Of a DNA stretch of 6,722 bases, positions 1 to 6,639 are shown in pieces. Made by a program: the position numbers and the translations under genes. Position 1 is the stretch's first letter; every line of letters begins with the position of its first letter. The notes under the pieces were generated by a model. That model was given only the letters and a program-made list of their open reading frames with translations, did no database searches and was not told the origin of the DNA. The stretch is from NCBI GenBank assembly GCA_017560285.1, contig JAFYOG010000167.1:1-6722 (forward strand). Direction: 5' to 3'. The DNA comes from Clostridia bacterium (GTDB lineage Bacteria; Bacillota; Clostridia; Oscillospirales; CAG-382).

Positions 1-2053
1 ATTCGGAAACGATACGGAACAGACCTAAAGAACCGGTAGCCTTTGCGTGGGTACCGCCGCAAAGTTCCATAGAGAAATCGCCCATAGAAACAACGCGAAC
101 GGATGCGCCGTATTTTTCACCAAACAATGCCATAGCGCCCTTTGCACGTGCTTCATCGGGGGTCATTACATCGGTAATTATGGTATTGTTCTCTAAAATT
201 TGTTCGTTAACAAGCATTTCTACTTCTGCCAATTCTTCGGCAGTAAGCGCAGAGCCGTGGGTGAAGTCGAATCTACCGCGAGATTCGGTTACGTAAGAGC
301 CTGCCTGCTCTACATGGTTGCCCAACACCTTACGCAAAGCAGCCTGAAGAAGGTGCAAGGAGGAGTGGTTACGGCGAATGCTGTTACGACGAGCTACATC
401 AATTTCTGCGGTTGCACTTCCCTTTTCGATATTGCCTTCAATAACCTCACCGATATGCAAGTATTGACCTTCGGGAGTTTTTTGAGTATCGTCAACGCGG
501 AATTTACCGTTAGCAGTAGAAATTATACCGCTGTCACCAATTTGTCCGCCGCTTTCTGCATAGAAAGAGGTTTTATCTAAAATAACAGTTGCTTTGCCGC
601 CGGCAAGAACGCCTACGTCTTCGCCGTTGGCAATGATGTATTCTATCGTGGCATCGCATTTGTTTTCGGTATATCCAACAAATTCGGTTGCCTTGGATTT
701 ATCGATCATTGCAAGAGCATCGCCTGCCCAGCCCGCATCGATATTAGCGCGTGCTTCACGTGCGCGTTTTTTCTGCTCCTGCATTAATGCACGGAAAGAA
801 TCTTCGTCTACTTCAATTCCCTTTTCCTCGGTTATTTCCTTGGTTAAGTCAATGGGGAATCCGTAGGTATCGTATAGCTTAAACACGTTTTCGCCGGAAA
901 GAACCTTTTCGCCCTTAGCTTCGGCATCTGCAAGCATTTTTTCCAAAATTGCCAAGCCTGCATCCAAGGTTTGTGCAAAACGGTCTTCTTCGGCTTTAAT
1001 AGTCTTTTTGATATATTCCTTGCGCTCTGCAAGTTCGGGATAAGCTTCGTAGTTGTTAGCGATAACTACATCGCATACATCGCCAAGGAACGTGCCTTTA
1101 ATGCCAAGCAATCTGCCATGGCGGGCAGCACGGCGAAGAACACGGCGCAAAATATAACCTCTGCCTTCGTTGGAAGGGATTACACCGTCTCCTATAAGGA
1201 AGGTAGCGGTCTTGATATGGTCGGTAATAACGCGAATAGAAACGTCGATATCGGCAGCAGAGCCTTTATATTCCTTACCGCAAAGCTCGCAAACCTTGTT
1301 AAGAATGCTTCTGTTGGTATCAACCTCGAAAAGGTTACCAACATCCTGCATTACGCAAGCAAGACGTTCCAAGCCCATACCGGTATCGATATTGGGGTTA
1401 GCAAGACGTGTATATGTACCTGCGCCGTCGCTGTCAAACTGTGTGAATACAATATTCCAAACCTCGATAAATCTGTCGCAATCGCAACCTACTTTACAAT
1501 CGGGCTTGCCACAACCGTATTTTTCACCGCGGTCGAAATAAATTTCGGAACAAGGGCCGCAAGGACCGGAACCGATTTCCCAGAAGTTGTCTTCTTTGCC
1601 GAAGCGAACGATTCTTTCGGCGGGAATGCCGTTCTTTACCCAAATGTCAAACGCTTCGTCATCTTCCAAATAAATGCTGGGGTACAAACGGTCTTCGGGA
1701 ATGCCCATTACCTTGGTAAGGAATTCCCAAGCCCACGGAATAGCTTCTTCCTTGAAATAATCACCAAAGGAGAAGTTACCCAACATTTCGAAGAAGGTGC
1801 CGTGGCGGGCAGTTTTACCTACGTTATCGATATCTAAGGTACGAACGCACTTTTGGCATGTGGTTACGCGCTTTCTGGGAGGTACGCGTTCACCGGTAAA
1901 GTATTTCTTCAAGGGCGCCATACCTGCATTTATAAGCAAAAGAGAATCGTCGTCCTGAGGAACAAGGGGGAACGAATTAAGACAAAGATGTCCTTTGCTT
2001 TCGAAAAATTCAAGATACTTTTTGCGAATTTCGTTAAGTGAAATAGGTTGCAT
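1..2053 (-). CDS. alaS: Alanyl-tRNA synthetase, N-terminal 684 residues (gene runs off the left edge)
   Basis: Cytoplasmic enzyme that charges tRNA-Ala with alanine using ATP and hydrolyses mischarged Ser/Gly-tRNA-Ala. I read the frame open from the ATG at 2053 to the left edge, with no stop. The class II catalytic core is visible: INAGMAPLKKYF near the N-terminus, motif 2 RHGTFFEM (residues 83-90), a Cys-rich CGKPDCKVGCDCD stretch, and motif 3 GMGLERL (225-231). The editing-domain zinc ligands are all present: HSSLH (His563, His567) and CGGTH (Cys665, His669), almost the same numbering as E. coli His564/568 and Cys666/His670. About 190 C-terminal residues (end of editing domain and C-Ala domain) lie outside the window. 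An AAAGGA ribosome binding site sits 9 nt before the ATG. The LRR lipoprotein gene ends 32 nt upstream with no terminator, so the two are probably cotranscribed. Confidence 0.98.
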   Translation of the reverse strand, partial: MQPISLNEIRKKYLEFFESKGHLCLNSFPLVPQDDDSLLLINAGMAPLKKYFTGERVPPRKRVTTCQKCVRTLDIDNVGKTARHGTFFEMLGNFSFGDYFKEEAIPWAWEFLTKVMGIPEDRLYPSIYLEDDEAFDIWVKNGIPAERIVRFGKEDNFWEIGSGPCGPCSEIYFDRGEKYGCGKPDCKVGCDCDRFIEVWNIVFTQFDSDGAGTYTRLANPNIDTGMGLERLACVMQDVGNLFEVDTNRSILNKVCELCGKEYKGSAADIDVSIRVITDHIKTATFLIGDGVIPSNEGRGYILRRVLRRAARHGRLLGIKGTFLGDVCDVVIANNYEAYPELAERKEYIKKTIKAEEDRFAQTLDAGLAILEKMLADAEAKGEKVLSGENVFKLYDTYGFPIDLTKEITEEKGIEVDEDSFRALMQEQKKRAREARANIDAGWAGDALAMIDKSKATEFVGYTENKCDATIEYIIANGEDVGVLAGGKATVILDKTSFYAESGGQIGDSGIISTANGKFRVDDTQKTPEGQYLHIGEVIEGNIEKGSATAEIDVARRNSIRRNHSSLHLLQAALRKVLGNHVEQAGSYVTESRGRFDFTHGSALTAEELAEVEMLVNEQILENNTIITDVMTPDEARAKGAMALFGEKYGASVRVVSMGDFSMELCGGTHAKATGSLGLFRIVSE

Positions 2054-2085
2054 TATATTTTATCCTTTCGGCTTTTATTTCTTAG

Positions 2086-2946
2086 TTATTCTATTTCCTG
2101 CCGGGAGGATTCTTCCGAAATTTCGGTAGATACCTCGGGAAGTTCGGGAGTAATAGCATCGATAGATTTTGAAGAACTCCAACGCAATGCGTTTTCGGCA
2201 CAATAATTATAAGCAGAGGAATTCTCGGGGGCAATTATTACAGCATTGGGAGTTTCTTCGAAAATTGCCGCACCCAATGTGGCGGATTCGTTTTCTATAG
2301 TTAAATATTCCAAGGCGGTACAGCCCACAAAGGCCCGTTCGCCGATGCTGTTAACCGAATTGGAAAATACCATTTCGGTAAGCTGTTCACAATAAGAAAA
2401 TGCTCTAACGCCTATTTTTGTAACGTTGGCGGGGATTTCTATGTTTTTTAAAACCTCGCAATGGTTAAAACAAAAATCAGGAAGTTCGGTGATGCCGTTA
2501 CCCAAAATAACAGTTTCCAAAGCATTGCACCAACCAAACGCACGTGTGTCTATGAAAGTAACGTTATTAGGTATTTCTATTTGAGTTAAGGCATCTGCAT
2601 AATAGAATGCACTGCCCTCTATTGTAGTGATGCTTTCGGAAATAGTTACCGATGTAACGGGCTTTTCATAGAAGCAAAGTGAACCGATTGTTGTAACGGG
2701 TTTAGAATCGATAACAGTGGGCAACACTACCTCGGTTTCTTCGCCCAAATATTCGGTAAGCTTTATATAAGTTTTATATTCTTCGTAGGTGTACTTTTCT
2801 GTTTCGCCCGTTCCGATAAAATCTTCAGGGGGCTTAGATGTTTCGGTACCGGTTGCCATTTCTTTGGCTTTGTTAAGCAATGCGGTACAGGAACACAACG
2901 AAAAACACATTGCAAATGCCATTAAAAGCAATAGGAATTTTTTCAT
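2086..2946 (-). CDS. BspA-type leucine-rich-repeat lipoprotein
   Basis: Predicted surface lipoprotein of 286 residues; biological role unknown. It begins with a lipoprotein signal peptide: MKKF, a hydrophobic core, and lipobox Leu17-Cys18-Ser19-Cys20, with Cys20 the likely lipidated residue. After a linker, residues 84-220 form six LRR_5 (BspA/TpLRR) units. The last five are exactly 23 residues each, starting at 106, 129, 152, 175 and 198, with the pattern I-x-x-I-x-x-x-A-F-x-x-C-x-x-L-x-x-I-x-I-P. A seventh degenerate unit follows, then a Ser/Glu-rich tail (256-286). This repeat fold usually mediates protein or host-surface binding. I chose the ATG at 2946 because GAAAGGGA lies just upstream; an in-frame TTG at 2973 would fall at the transcription start of the promoter at 2977-3005. 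It is the first gene of a likely two-gene unit with alaS, an odd pairing with no obvious functional logic. Confidence 0.9.
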   Translation of the reverse strand: MKKFLLLLMAFAMCFSLCSCTALLNKAKEMATGTETSKPPEDFIGTGETEKYTYEEYKTYIKLTEYLGEETEVVLPTVIDSKPVTTIGSLCFYEKPVTSVTISESITTIEGSAFYYADALTQIEIPNNVTFIDTRAFGWCNALETVILGNGITELPDFCFNHCEVLKNIEIPANVTKIGVRAFSYCEQLTEMVFSNSVNSIGERAFVGCTALEYLTIENESATLGAAIFEETPNAVIIAPENSSAYNYCAENALRWSSSKSIDAITPELPEVSTEISEESSRQEIE

Positions 2947-2976
2947 TGGGCACTTCCCTTTCAAAATAATCAATAT

Positions 2977-3005
2977 ATTATAACACCCAACGTGAGCTTT
3001 GTCAA
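2977..3005 (-). promoter_or_regulatory. Perfect consensus sigma-A promoter for the LRR lipoprotein-alaS unit
   Basis: On the minus strand TTGACA (3005-3000) and TATAAT (2982-2977) are both exact and are separated by exactly 17 nt. The expected transcription start is near 2970, leaving a leader of only about 25 nt before the ATG at 2946. That leaves no room for a T-box or other long leader. Both elements are exact matches at ideal spacing, so strong constitutive transcription is expected. Confidence 0.88.
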
Positions 3006-3018
3006 TTTATTAATAAGA

Positions 3019-3035
3019 AAAATACTATGTATTTT
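3019..3035. repeat. AT-rich perfect palindrome between divergent promoters (possible operator)
   Basis: AAAATAC-TAT-GTATTTT is a perfect inverted repeat with 7-bp arms and a 3-bp centre. It lies in the spacer between two divergent promoters, 13 nt beyond the -35 box of the leftward one and about 50 nt upstream of the rightward one. A longer-range 8-bp pair, ATAAGAAA (3013-3020) and TTTCTTAT (3051-3058), is also present. The geometry suits a regulator binding site, but AT-rich DNA often gives such repeats by chance and no regulator gene is in the window. Confidence 0.35.
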
Positions 3036-3084
3036 AATAACAATAAATTATTTCTTATATTTCTTTTGTTTTTTCCATTTTTTA

Positions 3085-3113
3085 TTGACATTCTGCGTGA
3101 ATGATATTAAAAT
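3085..3113 (+). promoter_or_regulatory. Sigma-A promoter for the epimerase gene
   Basis: TTGACA (3085-3090), a 17-nt spacer, and TAAAAT (3108-3113, one mismatch to TATAAT). The region just upstream is rich in T and A tracts, like an UP element. Transcription should begin near 3120, which rules out the in-frame ATG at 3114 as the start of the downstream gene. Confidence 0.8.
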
Positions 3114-3149
3114 ATGTGTGATAATTTTTTAGAAGAAAGGTATAAATTC

Positions 3150-4370
3150 ATGGACAAGGCAACTTTTGCATCTTATCGCAAATTTTACAACAACCAGCTT
3201 TTAAACGACTGTATCCCCTTTTGGATGAACAGCGATTTGTTAGACAAGGAAAACGGCGGTTATATCACCAGCGTTGACAGAGAGGGCAAAGCCTACAACA
3301 CCGATAAATCCGGTTGGTTCCAGGGCAGATGCTTGTGGACTTTCTCGCACCTTTGTAACCTTTACGGCAAGCGCCCCGAATGGGAAGAAGCCGCACAGTT
3401 AGGTAAGGATTTCCTTGAAAAGTACATTGCTGACGAAGACGGAAGAATGTATTTTACTCTTACCAAAGAAGGTTTACCTTTAAGAAAGCGTCGTTACTTC
3501 TTTACCGAAAGCTTCTATGTTCTTTCTATGGCTGAATATTCTATTATGACCGGCGATAAGGATGCATTGAAGAAGGCTGAAGATTGCTTTGAAATGATGC
3601 TCTCTATATTCCGCGACGGCAGCACCGATCCCTTTAAGATCACTCCCAAGAGCTATGCTTCCACCAGACAGGAACGTGCAGTTTCTTATCCTATGGTGCT
3701 TATCAGCAGCGCACAGACTCTTCGCCGTGCCGACCCCGAAAAGGCTGAATATTACACAAAGATTGCCAACGAAATGGCTGATATTATCATTAATATCCAC
3801 TACAAGCCCGAAATGAACTGCGTTTTGGAAACTGTTGGCCCCAACGGCGAATTTATCGATAACCCCGCAGGCAGAACCATTAACCCCGGCCACTCTATGG
3901 AAAACAGTTGGTTCCTTATGAACCAAGCTATCTACACCGGCGATAAGGAATTGCTTGCAAATGCATTAAAGATCCTTGACTGCTCTTTGGAATGGGGCTG
4001 GGATAAAGAATTTGGCGGCTTTATATACTTTACCGACGTAAAGGGTCGTCCCTGCGAACAGCTTGAACACGATATGAAGCTTTGGTGGGTACACAACGAA
4101 GCTTGTATCGCTACCCTTCTTGCATACAGCATCACCAAGGACGAAAAGTATTGGAAGTGGTTTGAAAAGGCTCATTTCTATGCGTTCGGTCATTTTGCAG
4201 ATAAAGAATACGGCGAATGGTACGGTTATTTGCACAAGGACGGCACCGTTTCCCATTCCCAAAAGGGTTCTATGTGGAAAGGCCCCTTCCACCACCCCAG
4301 ATTCCTTATGTGCTGTGAATATATCTTTGCTTGTCTTGAAGAAGGCAAAGACGTTGTAACCTTGCTTTAA
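3150..4370 (+). CDS. AGE-family sugar 2-epimerase (N-acylglucosamine 2-epimerase-like)
   Basis: Cytoplasmic (alpha/alpha)6-barrel enzyme of 406 residues, the usual size for the family. The best-known reaction is interconversion of N-acetylglucosamine and N-acetylmannosamine, used in sialic acid and amino-sugar metabolism. Family signatures are all visible: GGYITSVDREG and GWFQGRCLWTFS near the N-terminus, NPGHSMENSW (His248, Glu251), KLWWVHNEA (Trp312, Trp313, His315, Glu317), and KGPFHHPR near the C-terminus (His381/His382). His248 and His381/382 match the catalytic histidines of this family. The KGPFHHPR form is closer to AGE enzymes than to cellobiose 2-epimerases, which carry WWVQAE and PYHNSR types, but the substrate cannot be fixed from sequence. 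I chose the ATG at 3150 (AAAGG, 9 nt upstream) over the in-frame ATG at 3114, which lies at the promoter. Its codons favour C-ending choices more than those of the sigma and propeller genes, hinting at higher expression. Confidence 0.93.
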   Translation: MDKATFASYRKFYNNQLLNDCIPFWMNSDLLDKENGGYITSVDREGKAYNTDKSGWFQGRCLWTFSHLCNLYGKRPEWEEAAQLGKDFLEKYIADEDGRMYFTLTKEGLPLRKRRYFFTESFYVLSMAEYSIMTGDKDALKKAEDCFEMMLSIFRDGSTDPFKITPKSYASTRQERAVSYPMVLISSAQTLRRADPEKAEYYTKIANEMADIIINIHYKPEMNCVLETVGPNGEFIDNPAGRTINPGHSMENSWFLMNQAIYTGDKELLANALKILDCSLEWGWDKEFGGFIYFTDVKGRPCEQLEHDMKLWWVHNEACIATLLAYSITKDEKYWKWFEKAHFYAFGHFADKEYGEWYGYLHKDGTVSHSQKGSMWKGPFHHPRFLMCCEYIFACLEEGKDVVTLL

Positions 4371-4371
4371 T

Positions 4372-4617
4372 ATGAAATTATTTGTATTTTTACTTTCCTG
4401 TTTATTGGTTGTTTCCCTGCTGCCCGTTGCGGCTTTTGCTGACGGCTCGGCGCAGGACGACGTTTCGCATTTTATACCTGACGAAGGATCGGATATTTCG
4501 CAAACGCAGGTTGTTATATACACAATATCTTTAATTGTCATTATTTCTGTGTTCGGCGTTTTATTTGCAAAATCCGTTATTAAAAACAACAGCAAAAACA
4601 GATTAGGTAGAAGATAG
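4372..4617 (+). CDS. Small membrane protein with signal peptide, function unknown
   Basis: An 81-residue protein I do not recognise. It has a clear signal peptide (MKLF, a long hydrophobic core, and an Ala-Phe-Ala cleavage motif ending about residue 23). A short acidic extracellular segment follows (about 24-46), then one transmembrane helix (about 47-67) and a basic cytoplasmic tail ending RLGRR. The predicted topology is N-out/C-in. The ATG begins one base after the TAA of the epimerase gene (TAATATG) and has no Shine-Dalgarno motif at normal distance, so translation probably depends on ribosomes finishing the upstream gene. A hairpin terminator follows 7 nt after its TAG. The tight coupling suggests a link to the epimerase or to envelope sugar metabolism, but no function can be assigned. 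Confidence 0.72.
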   Translation: MKLFVFLLSCLLVVSLLPVAAFADGSAQDDVSHFIPDEGSDISQTQVVIYTISLIVIISVFGVLFAKSVIKNNSKNRLGRR

Positions 4618-4624
4618 TTATGCG

Positions 4625-4660
4625 ATCGGAGTCGGTTTTATATCGACTCCGATTTAAGTT
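4625..4660 (+). terminator. Hairpin terminator after the epimerase / small membrane protein unit
   Basis: ATCGGAGTCG (4625-4634) pairs perfectly over 10 bp with CGACTCCGAT (4644-4653) around a 9-nt loop. A broken T-rich tail follows (TTTAAGTTTATAAATTTTT). The stem is strong, but the T tract is interrupted, so termination may be partial. It separates the epimerase unit from the sigma factor gene. Confidence 0.72.
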
Positions 4661-4680
4661 TATAAATTTTTCCTTTTTTA

Positions 4681-4710
4681 TGCAACCTTTTGCAACGGTA
4701 CGGGGTATTA
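4681..4710 (+). promoter_or_regulatory. Tandem TGCAAC motif, candidate ECF-type (autoregulatory) promoter of the sigma gene
   Basis: TGCAACCTTT (4681-4690) is followed directly by a second TGCAAC (4691-4696). ECF sigma factors typically recognise a -35 box centred on AAC, and many activate their own gene, so the TGCAACC element in the leader of an ECF gene is suggestive. No textbook CGT-containing -10 box is found at 16-17 nt; the nearest candidate is GTATTA (4705-4710). No clear sigma-A promoter is seen in the same interval. Confidence 0.4.
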
Positions 4711-4717
4711 CTTTACG

Positions 4718-4727
4718 AAGGCGGTGA
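4718..4727 (+). promoter_or_regulatory. Strong ribosome binding site that sets the sigma factor start
   Basis: AAGGCGGTGA differs by one base from the full anti-Shine-Dalgarno complement AAGGAGGTGA and ends 4 nt before the ATG at 4732. It decides against the upstream in-frame TTG at 4690 as the start. Confidence 0.8.
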
Positions 4728-4731
4728 TAAT

Positions 4732-5220
4732 ATGTCGAATCAGCTATTGCGCAATAGTGATAAAAACGAAGAAATATTAAGACGAAATGCCGATATGGTT
4801 TATCGAATAGCATATTTACGCACCGGCAATACCCACGACGCCGAGGATATTATGCAGGAAGTGTTTTTGCGCTTTGTAAAATATTCACCTGCGTTCGAAA
4901 GTAAAGACCACGAAAAAGCTTGGTTTATAAGAGCCACTGTGAACCGAACCAACAGCTTTTTTACATCGGCATGGAAGCGAAGAGTTGTACCCTTAGACGA
5001 AACCGTTAAATCTTATGACGAAATGAACGACAGCGAGGTTTTGGAAGCTGTTATGGCATTACCAAAGGATATTTCCACGGCAATACATTTATATTATTAT
5101 GAGAATATGCCTATAAAAGAAATATCCGAGGCTATGGGCAAAAGCGAATCGGCTGTTAAATCACTGCTTTTTAGAGGCAGAAAGCTGTTGCGTATTTCGT
5201 TGGAAGATACATATAGCTAA
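4732..5220 (+). CDS. ECF-type RNA polymerase sigma factor (sigma-70 family)
   Basis: A 162-residue protein, typical ECF length, that would direct RNA polymerase to a small set of promoters in response to an envelope signal. Region 2 spans about residues 17-86 and carries the core-binding signature DAEDIMQEVFLRF (36-48), followed by AWFIRATVNR (63-72) for promoter melting and -10 recognition. Region 4 spans about 101-155, with LPKDISTAIHLYYYE and the helix-turn-helix IKEISEAMGKSESAVKSLLFRGR that contacts the -35 box. There is no region 1.1 or 3. The start at 4732 is supported by a near-perfect ribosome binding site. The next gene starts 15 nt after the stop and encodes a membrane protein with a cytoplasmic head, the usual arrangement for an ECF sigma and its membrane partner. 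Regulon and signal are unknown. Confidence 0.93.
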   Translation: MSNQLLRNSDKNEEILRRNADMVYRIAYLRTGNTHDAEDIMQEVFLRFVKYSPAFESKDHEKAWFIRATVNRTNSFFTSAWKRRVVPLDETVKSYDEMNDSEVLEAVMALPKDISTAIHLYYYENMPIKEISEAMGKSESAVKSLLFRGRKLLRISLEDTYS

Positions 5221-5235
5221 GAAAGGATGAAATTT

Positions 5236-6639
5236 ATGTTTGAAAACAGATACAAAAGCGCAATGGATAAGGTTTCCCCTTCGGAAGATGCGCTTAACAA
5301 GGCTTTAAACATCCCCGTAAAGAAGCGAAACGTAAGAAACATTTTAAGAACCGTATCTATCGCTTGTATATTGGTTGCGCTTACCTGCACAACCGTATTT
5401 ACAGCTTTTAAGCTAAGCAACATTAATCTATTTAATGATAATTCCGAAAGCAACGAAGTTAATAACAACGGTAATGGCAACGGTAATGGCAACGGTAATG
5501 GCAATGGCAACGGTAACAGCAACATCAACTTACCCAACAGCCAAATTACCCTTTCGCTTTCTGAGCATGGATTTAAATTTGCAGAAAGCTATAACGAAAT
5601 TTATGAATATTTAAAGGAAAGCAGCGACGATTTAATATTGGACGATAATGAAGCGGAAGATGGTGATTTCGCAGAAGGAGTAACACCGGATACAGATGCT
5701 CCCACCGGCGTACCCACCGACACTCCCGAGCATTCCGACACAAACAACCAGGTTAGCGGTGTTCAAGAAGGGGACGTTATTAAAAACGACGGCCGTTATA
5801 TATATCATTTAAGCAAAGATAATCACAGGGTGTATATTATATCGGCAACCGACGGAAAAACCGATATTGTTTCTGAAATTATAATTCCAAACGGTACTAA
5901 AGGTACTAAAAATAAAATTTACCCAAACACACTTTTATTGGTAGGAAATACTTTGGTAATTATTTGTGCAGATAATGTTTACTCTAACAATACCATCTGT
6001 CTGTACTATGATATTTCCGATAAATCCAATCCTGTAAAAACCGACGAAACTAAACAAAGCGGCTATTACCGAAATTGCAGAGTTGTAGACGGAACGGTAT
6101 ATATTATTTCGCAAAAACACAGCTATATTTATGACAGTGTTTATTACTCTGATGACAACGTTTTGGAAGCCGAAAACGATTTATCTAAATTCATACCTGA
6201 AATTGATGGTGAGCCGATTGATTGCGAAGAAATTTTAATATCCGATAACAGCTCCAGCTCATTTACAATTATAACCGCATACGATGCAGTTAACAAAGAG
6301 CGCAAATCCAGCCTTGCCCTGCTTGGCAGCTGCCAAAGCATTTATTGCTCTAAGGAAAATATTTATATTGCATCCGGTAACTATTTAGACGATGAAGACG
6401 TAGTTGCAGGCGAATGCGCATCGTACAATAATACAAAAATCCTTAGAATTGCACTTAACAACGGTATCCTTTCGGCAAACGGTGCAACGACGGTATTAGG
6501 TCAAATTAATAACCAATTTTCTATGGACGAAAAAGACGGCATTTTTAGAATTGCCACAACCATAACCCCCGTAACCTTTGTTGAACGCGGCAAATATATT
6601 GAATATTTATTCAACGATACCTACAATAAGGTTTATTGA
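5236..6639 (+). CDS. Membrane-anchored beta-propeller protein (COG4880 / PF09826-like), cut short by an in-frame TGA; possible anti-sigma or sensor
   Basis: 467 residues up to the TGA. Residues 1-35 form a short cytoplasmic head (YKSAMDKVSPSEDALNKAL), resembling heads of clostridial ECF-linked membrane proteins. A transmembrane helix follows (about 36-58), then an (Asn-Gly)8 linker (78-93), the segment GFKFAESYNEIYEYLK (112-127), and an acidic Pro/Thr-rich linker. The propeller starts with QVSGVQEGDVIKNDGRYIY (172-190), the family hallmark, and includes NQFSMDEKDGIFRIATT (426-442). I chose the ATG at 5236 because AAAGGA sits 8 nt upstream; the ATG at 5227 overlaps that site. It follows the sigma gene by 15 nt, so a regulatory partnership is inferred, not shown. 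The TGA at 6637 falls inside the propeller after NKVY, where family members usually continue with V-L-D/N, so the product would lack its last blades. Confidence 0.85.
   Translation: MFENRYKSAMDKVSPSEDALNKALNIPVKKRNVRNILRTVSIACILVALTCTTVFTAFKLSNINLFNDNSESNEVNNNGNGNGNGNGNGNGNGNSNINLPNSQITLSLSEHGFKFAESYNEIYEYLKESSDDLILDDNEAEDGDFAEGVTPDTDAPTGVPTDTPEHSDTNNQVSGVQEGDVIKNDGRYIYHLSKDNHRVYIISATDGKTDIVSEIIIPNGTKGTKNKIYPNTLLLVGNTLVIICADNVYSNNTICLYYDISDKSNPVKTDETKQSGYYRNCRVVDGTVYIISQKHSYIYDSVYYSDDNVLEAENDLSKFIPEIDGEPIDCEEILISDNSSSSFTIITAYDAVNKERKSSLALLGSCQSIYCSKENIYIASGNYLDDEDVVAGECASYNNTKILRIALNNGILSANGATTVLGQINNQFSMDEKDGIFRIATTITPVTFVERGKYIEYLFNDTYNKVY
5467..5514 (+). repeat. Hexanucleotide tandem repeat (AAYGGY)8 encoding (Asn-Gly)8
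   Basis: Eight consecutive 6-bp units read as alternating Asn and Gly. The first 36 bp are three exact copies of the 12-mer AACGGTAATGGC; the remainder is AATGGC AACGGT. It lies between the transmembrane helix and the extracellular domain, so it acts as a flexible spacer. Because the unit is 6 bp, slippage would change linker length without shifting the frame. Confidence 0.95.

Noticed and set aside
971..1837. Long open frame (288 codons) on the plus strand opposite alaS
   Set aside because: Antisense shadow of alaS; the minus strand has an unbroken, motif-rich AlaRS frame here, and the plus-strand translation has no recognisable domain or ribosome binding site. Other plus-strand frames at 200-580, 594-866, 1170-1541 and 1853-2041 are rejected for the same reason.
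3114..3149. Upstream in-frame ATG for the epimerase
   Set aside because: It lies at the -10 box and before the expected transcription start; the ATG at 3150 has a proper ribosome binding site.
3480..4595. Minus-strand frames opposite the epimerase and small membrane protein (3480-3926, 3932-4138, 3966-4595)
   Set aside because: Shadows of a strongly supported epimerase gene with no motifs of their own.
5217..5537. Minus-strand frame with a Leu-Pro repeat
   Set aside because: It is simply the reverse complement of the (Asn-Gly)8 repeat in the propeller gene.
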